The position numbers were made by a program, and so were the translations under genes. Source: Thermoplasmata archaeon (GTDB lineage: Archaea; Thermoplasmatota; Thermoplasmata; Thermoplasmatales; Thermoplasmataceae). From it: a DNA stretch of 10,301 nucleotides. The stretch is from positions 1 to 10,301 of the forward strand of contig JAKBGP010000063.1 in assembly GCA_021833045.1 (NCBI GenBank), written 5' to 3'. This document shows positions 6,978-10,301 of the stretch, one piece after another (the stretch's first letter is position 1; each line of letters opens with the position of its first letter). The notes beneath the pieces are model-generated. The model was given only the letters and a program-made list of their open reading frames with translations. It ran no database searches and was not told where the DNA came from.

Positions 6978-8045
6978 CTAGATAGATAATATCTTGTTGA
7001 TCCTCTGCCTGACTGAAGGATGAGAGCCAACCTGCAAATTTATCGGTGTCATGTTTAAGTCGCTTCCCTTTATCAGCGCTATGGCAAGATGATTAGCATC
7101 ACAGTATTTTGAAGCAAACTTGTCGGCCCTGAATTCCCGGATTCTTCCGATCATTTTCATGATGACTGGTATAAGAAAGAAAACCAAGACAGAAATGGCG
7201 AAGAGAAGTGGAAAATAAAACTTGTAGAAAGGTGATTTTATTAGCCCGTTGACATTTAACATCACCATAATGATAGGATACTCAACAAATATGAATGGTA
7301 TCAGGGATAAAAAGAATAAAAGCCGATTATCCTTATGCTTCATATGACCTATCTCATGGGCGAGGATGCAGGCAGACTCTTCAGCGTTCAGATTGTTGTA
7401 CAGATAATCTGTTATGTATATCGTGTTTTTTAAAACACCTGCACAGTAGGCATTCGCAACCTTGGATTCTCCTACGGGAACCAGCATTGGAACTACACCT
7501 GGCATATTCTCCGAGGACGTTATGGAATCCAATTTTGCAAGAAGTTCATTGGTATCTATCGGTTGAGCATGCCTTATGGAATTTCTCACCCACAAATTAT
7601 AGAACATCAGGAACCATAATATCACAAGAAATAATTGCATAAGTATGACTTCATCAAACGAGTTCAGGGTAAAATCTATTGTGATCATTAATGAACCAAA
7701 AAGAATCATGGTAAATATACCGAACTTGAAGTAGGAGTAAAATACTGGAAGCTTTCCAAACGATTCCAGATATCCGATGTTTAATTTCCTGTATTTCCTT
7801 TCAACAGTAAATCTTGCATAATAAAGGACCAAAAGGATTAGCCAGTAAACTGCGACAGATGCAAATGCGAAGACGAAACTTTTAGCAAGTAATCCAGCAG
7901 AGAACAGGAAGTAAAACGGAGACAGAAACACAAATAGTAAATAAAATTTTGAATGGTGCTTCAATATTCTGAAATACTGGGTAGATTCGGTCTCATTATC
8001 TCTTCTGCTCTTGATATATTCGATTGCCGGAGGTAATTCCATCAT
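6978..8045 (-). CDS. htpX: M48-family membrane zinc metalloprotease (HtpX/Ste24-like)
   Basis: This 355-residue integral membrane protease probably degrades or processes membrane proteins. The zinc site is HEIGH at 230-234 (His230, Glu231, His234) within ILAHEIGHMKHKDN. The third ligand is Glu304 in REFRADKFA. The conserved C-terminal SHPSVRQRI (341-349) is also present. About six hydrophobic segments are visible: 33-51, 54-75, 105-124 and 133-153 before the catalytic motif, and 242-262 and 277-299 between the motif and the third ligand. That is more N-terminal membrane segments than the short HtpX of bacteria, so the symbol is approximate. Two ATG codons start it (8045-8043 and 8042-8040). 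A TATA-like TTATATC centred near 8066 fits a leaderless start at the second. It is divergent from egtB, and repeat copies lie on both sides. Confidence 0.9.
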   Translation of the reverse strand: MMELPPAIEYIKSRRDNETESTQYFRILKHHSKFYLLFVFLSPFYFLFSAGLLAKSFVFAFASVAVYWLILLVLYYARFTVERKYRKLNIGYLESFGKLPVFYSYFKFGIFTMILFGSLMITIDFTLNSFDEVILMQLFLVILWFLMFYNLWVRNSIRHAQPIDTNELLAKLDSITSSENMPGVVPMLVPVGESKVANAYCAGVLKNTIYITDYLYNNLNAEESACILAHEIGHMKHKDNRLLFFLSLIPFIFVEYPIIMVMLNVNGLIKSPFYKFYFPLLFAISVLVFFLIPVIMKMIGRIREFRADKFASKYCDANHLAIALIKGSDLNMTPINLQVGSHPSVRQRINKILSI

Positions 8046-8062
8046 TCCTGTATTTGTAAGGA

Positions 8063-8069
8063 GATATAA
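8063..8069 (-). promoter_or_regulatory. Candidate TATA box for the M48 protease gene
   Basis: On the minus strand this reads TTATATC, centred about 24 bases upstream of the second ATG (8042-8040). The spacing favours that ATG as the real, leaderless start. Confidence 0.35.
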
Positions 8070-8096
8070 GGTGATTTCTGAAAATATCCAGTTCTC

Positions 8097-8164
8097 AACA
8101 TGTTATACCATGAATAAATGTTGTGCTTACAAGGCACGCTCAGAATGCGGCGTTTTTAGAAATC
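8097..8164 (+). repeat. Direct repeat copy 2 (~68 bases) with internal hairpin
   Basis: This matches 6663-6731 in the same orientation. The stem-loop at 8123-8137 reads GTGCTT-ACA-AGGCAC: relative to copy 1 the outer pair has changed from A-T to G-C on both sides, which keeps the pairing. The open frame here is MNKCCAYKARSECGVFRN, then diverges and stops at 8193. It lies between the divergent htpX and egtB promoters. Confidence 0.85.
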
Positions 8165-8187
8165 CTCAATTACCTATCCAGTACAAA

Positions 8188-8196
8188 ACTTAAAAT
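8188..8196 (+). promoter_or_regulatory. Candidate TATA box for egtB-egtD
   Basis: ACTTAAAAT is centred about 29 bases upstream of the egtB ATG at 8221, matching the spacing seen at asnS and fitting a leaderless transcript. Confidence 0.45.
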
Positions 8197-8220
8197 CAAT
8201 GATCTAATGAAGAAAGCGTA

Positions 8221-9492
8221 ATGCAAACTGCCAATCTCAATATCAAAAATACCAGCGAAATTCTCAAACTATATTTGAGAACAAGGGAAAGGACTTTGGA
8301 TATAGCTGATCCACTTGAAATTGAGGACATGGTGATACAGGCGAATTCTGACTGTAGTCCGGTCAAATGGCATCTAGCGCACACAACTTGGTTCTTTGAG
8401 AAATTCATCGCTTCAAAATTTATAACAAATTATGAAACATTTGATAGATCGTTTGATTACCTCTTTAATTCTTATTATGAAGGAATTGGAAGATATTTTC
8501 CCAAAGAAAGGAGAGGTACGGTCTCAAGGCCTACTGTCTCTGAGGTGCTAAAATATAGGAAATATATCGACAGTGTAATTGAAAATTTATTGAAAAATGG
8601 AAAGGCCAGTTCTGAGGTTTTGGATCTAATTGAGCTTGGGATAAATCATGAAGAACAGCACCAGGAGCTTATGCTTATGGATATTAAAATGGCGTTTTTC
8701 AATCATCCTGATTATCCCGCTTATAGAAATGATCTGAAAACACAGCATTCTAAGAAGAAGGTAAAACAAAGCTGGCACTCGTTTGATGAGGGTCTCTTTA
8801 ACGTGGGTTTTGATGGATCGGGTTTTTGTTTTGATAACGAGACGCCTTCCCACAAAGAATGGCTTAATTCGTTCAGTATATCTTCTAGGCTAGTTACAAA
8901 CGAAGAATTTTTGAATTTTATCATGGATGAAGGGTATCAAAGGCCAGAGTTATGGCTGTCAGATGGCTGGAGCTGGGTGAAATCAAATAATATAAGACAC
9001 CCATTATACTGGGTCAAAGAGCGCGATGATTACAGCATATTTACCTTATCTGGTTTACAGAAAATGATTCTGAGTGAACCAGTTAGTCATATTAGTTTCT
9101 TTGAGGCTGACGCTTTTGCTAGGTGGTCTGGAAACCGTCTGCCGAGCGAACCGGAATGGGAAAGGGCATTTTATAATTACAAGAAGACAGGCAGGGAGAA
9201 CTTCATGGAATCAGATTATCTGAAACCAACATCATGCTCAAATGCTGGTTTATCTCAGGGTTTTGGTGATCTCTGGGAATGGACACAGAGTCCATATTTG
9301 CCATATCCTGGAAGTAAGCCAGCCGAGGGGGAAATAGGTGAATATAATCACAAGTTTATGTCTGGTCAGATGGTACTGAAGGGTGGAAGTTATGGTACTC
9401 CGAGAGATCACATCCGTTTAAGTTACCGAAATTACTTTCAACCAGAGAAGCGATGGGCGTTCACCGGAATAAGACTTGCGAGGGACAGATGA
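8221..9492 (+). CDS. egtB: EgtB-type sulfoxide synthase of ergothioneine synthesis
   Basis: EgtB is a non-heme iron enzyme that uses O2 to join a thiol (gamma-glutamyl-cysteine or cysteine) to hercynine. The 423-residue length is typical. The N-terminal DinB-like domain (about 12-160) holds the iron-binding histidines: KWHLAHTTWFFE (His51 and His54 candidates) and NHEEQHQE (His143, His147). A formylglycine-generating-enzyme-like domain follows from about 185 (GLFNVGF) through NRLPSEPEWERA (305-316) and GDLWEWTQSPY (349-359) to LKGGSYGTPRDHIRLSYRNY and FTGIRLARD near the end. The C-terminal HIRxSYRNYF pattern resembles the widespread bacterial EgtB type more than the mycobacterial one, so the thiol donor cannot be assigned. 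The ATG at 8221 has a TATA-like box at the right distance. The stop overlaps the egtD start (ATGA), so the two genes form an operon. Ergothioneine genes are unusual in archaea, and transfer from bacteria is plausible. Confidence 0.93.
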   Translation: MQTANLNIKNTSEILKLYLRTRERTLDIADPLEIEDMVIQANSDCSPVKWHLAHTTWFFEKFIASKFITNYETFDRSFDYLFNSYYEGIGRYFPKERRGTVSRPTVSEVLKYRKYIDSVIENLLKNGKASSEVLDLIELGINHEEQHQELMLMDIKMAFFNHPDYPAYRNDLKTQHSKKKVKQSWHSFDEGLFNVGFDGSGFCFDNETPSHKEWLNSFSISSRLVTNEEFLNFIMDEGYQRPELWLSDGWSWVKSNNIRHPLYWVKERDDYSIFTLSGLQKMILSEPVSHISFFEADAFARWSGNRLPSEPEWERAFYNYKKTGRENFMESDYLKPTSCSNAGLSQGFGDLWEWTQSPYLPYPGSKPAEGEIGEYNHKFMSGQMVLKGGSYGTPRDHIRLSYRNYFQPEKRWAFTGIRLARDR

Positions 9493-10301
9493 TTAATTCT
9501 AATAATATCCATGATCAGAGTCCTCAACCACAGGATTTCAGGAAAGAAGTTCTGGTTGGACTCGGTTCGGAGAAAAAATGGCTTAACCCTAAACTGTTTT
9601 ATGATGCAGCTGGTTCAAAGTTATTCGAGGAAATAACTAAGTTGGAGGAATACTACCCGTCAAGAACCGAGAAATGGATACTTGAAAATTATTGGAAGGA
9701 AATTTGCAGTTTATTTGAAGAGGATTCGATGCTCGTTGAACTCGGCGCGGGAGATTCGTCCAAAACAGAACATCTGATAACCAGATGCAATAAAATAAGC
9801 TGCTATATGCCAATAGATATATCGAAAGTCAGTCTTGCGGATTCCTCCTATAAGTATAGAAAAAAATTTCCCAATCTGGAAATAATCCCTGTATGTGCTG
9901 ATTACACTAAGAATCTTGTTCTTCCATATTACAAACATCGTGGTAATCTTGGGCTATTCTTTCTGGGTTCGACAATTGGAAATTTTGAACCAAACGAGGC
10001 AGCAGATTTCCTGAAGAAATGCTCCGAAATCCTTGGCAATAAGGACTTCTTCATAATAGGTGTTGATTTGAAGAAGGATAAAGAAACACTGGAGAAAGCT
10101 TACAATGATTCGAAAGGCGTCACCGCAAAATTCAACCTCAATCTTATAACACGAATTAGAAAGGAATTGAATTCTGACATAAAGGAGGATGATTTCTATC
10201 ACAAAGCTGTCTATAATGAGCGAGAAGGAAGAATAGAAATGTACCTGATAGCAAGGAGATCGTTCGTCGTGGACATTTCAGGACACCGGATAGAGTTTTA
10301 C
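9489..10301 (+). CDS. egtD: Histidine N-alpha-methyltransferase EgtD, 3' end missing
   Basis: EgtD trimethylates histidine with S-adenosylmethionine to give hercynine, the substrate of EgtB. The visible 271 residues are in one open frame up to the window end; about 50 more are expected. Recognisable parts are LFYDAAGSKLFEEIT (36-50, Tyr38), LEEYYPSRTE (52-61), the SAM-binding LVELGAGDSSKT (82-93), MPIDIS (107-112) and FFLGSTIGNFEPNE (157-170). Tyr38, Tyr55/56 and Asn165 line up almost number for number with the histidine-binding Tyr39, Tyr56 and Asn166 of the mycobacterial enzyme. The last substrate-binding residues (Glu and Ser near 282-284) lie beyond the edge. The ATG at 9489 overlaps the egtB stop by four bases, indicating translational coupling. 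The methyltransferase is encoded after the synthase although it acts first. Confidence 0.93.
   Translation, partial: MINSNNIHDQSPQPQDFRKEVLVGLGSEKKWLNPKLFYDAAGSKLFEEITKLEEYYPSRTEKWILENYWKEICSLFEEDSMLVELGAGDSSKTEHLITRCNKISCYMPIDISKVSLADSSYKYRKKFPNLEIIPVCADYTKNLVLPYYKHRGNLGLFFLGSTIGNFEPNEAADFLKKCSEILGNKDFFIIGVDLKKDKETLEKAYNDSKGVTAKFNLNLITRIRKELNSDIKEDDFYHKAVYNEREGRIEMYLIARRSFVVDISGHRIEFY

Noticed and set aside
7295..7642. 115-residue plus-strand frame
   Set aside because: Antisense to the M48 protease, including its HEXXH region; no protein-like motifs.
6663..8164. The two repeats as a minimal CRISPR array
   Set aside because: Copies are 1.4 kb apart, imperfect and separated by a protease gene; there are no regular spacers and no cas genes.
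9711..10202. Two minus-strand open frames (75 and 82 residues) opposite the right end
   Set aside because: They lie over egtD, whose plus-strand frame has clear SAM-binding and histidine-binding motifs.

Overview
The window looks like a piece of a Thermoplasmatales-type archaeal chromosome. I infer this from the moderately AT-rich sequence, the archaeal-type asparaginyl-tRNA synthetase, frequent ATA (Ile) and AGA/AGG (Arg) codons, and A/T-rich TATA-like boxes about 25-32 bases upstream of start codons with no convincing Shine-Dalgarno sites, which suggests leaderless mRNAs. Genus and species cannot be settled from the sequence alone.

Left part (1-3996). A tRNA-Cys(GCA) gene on the minus strand is cut at the window edge. 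A divergent plus-strand gene for a DUF309-like protein follows. Next comes a tight plus-strand cluster: asparaginyl-tRNA synthetase (asnS), uroporphyrinogen decarboxylase (hemE) and a ferrochelatase of the coproporphyrin type (hemH). Their ends overlap by 4 and 14 bases, so they are probably one transcript. hemE makes coproporphyrinogen III and hemH inserts iron, so this archaeon appears to use a HemE/HemH route to heme. The N-terminal MAYGSP motif of HemH points to the coproporphyrin-dependent branch.

Middle part (3997-6977). This stretch is gene-poor and looks like a degradation zone. It holds a doubtful minus-strand membrane reading frame, one solid gene for a membrane protein with a zinc ribbon and a bacterial-PH-like domain, and an IS5-like transposase pseudogene (5727-6657, minus). 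The pseudogene has several in-frame stops, one frameshift and a lost catalytic Glu. Further small remnants follow: a 47-codon minus frame, a hairpin, and one copy of a ~68-base repeat.

Right part (6978-10301). A minus-strand M48 (HtpX/Ste24-like) membrane metalloprotease diverges from a plus-strand egtB-egtD pair for ergothioneine synthesis. egtD overlaps egtB by 4 bases and runs off the right edge. The second copy of the ~68-base repeat lies in the htpX-egtB intergenic region, so the protease gene sits between two direct repeats. The repeat has a small hairpin whose outer base pair changes from A-T to G-C between copies, and it can encode a short Cys-rich peptide.

The most notable points are an archaeal ergothioneine operon, a coproporphyrin-type ferrochelatase in an archaeon, and the unexplained repeat pair around htpX.
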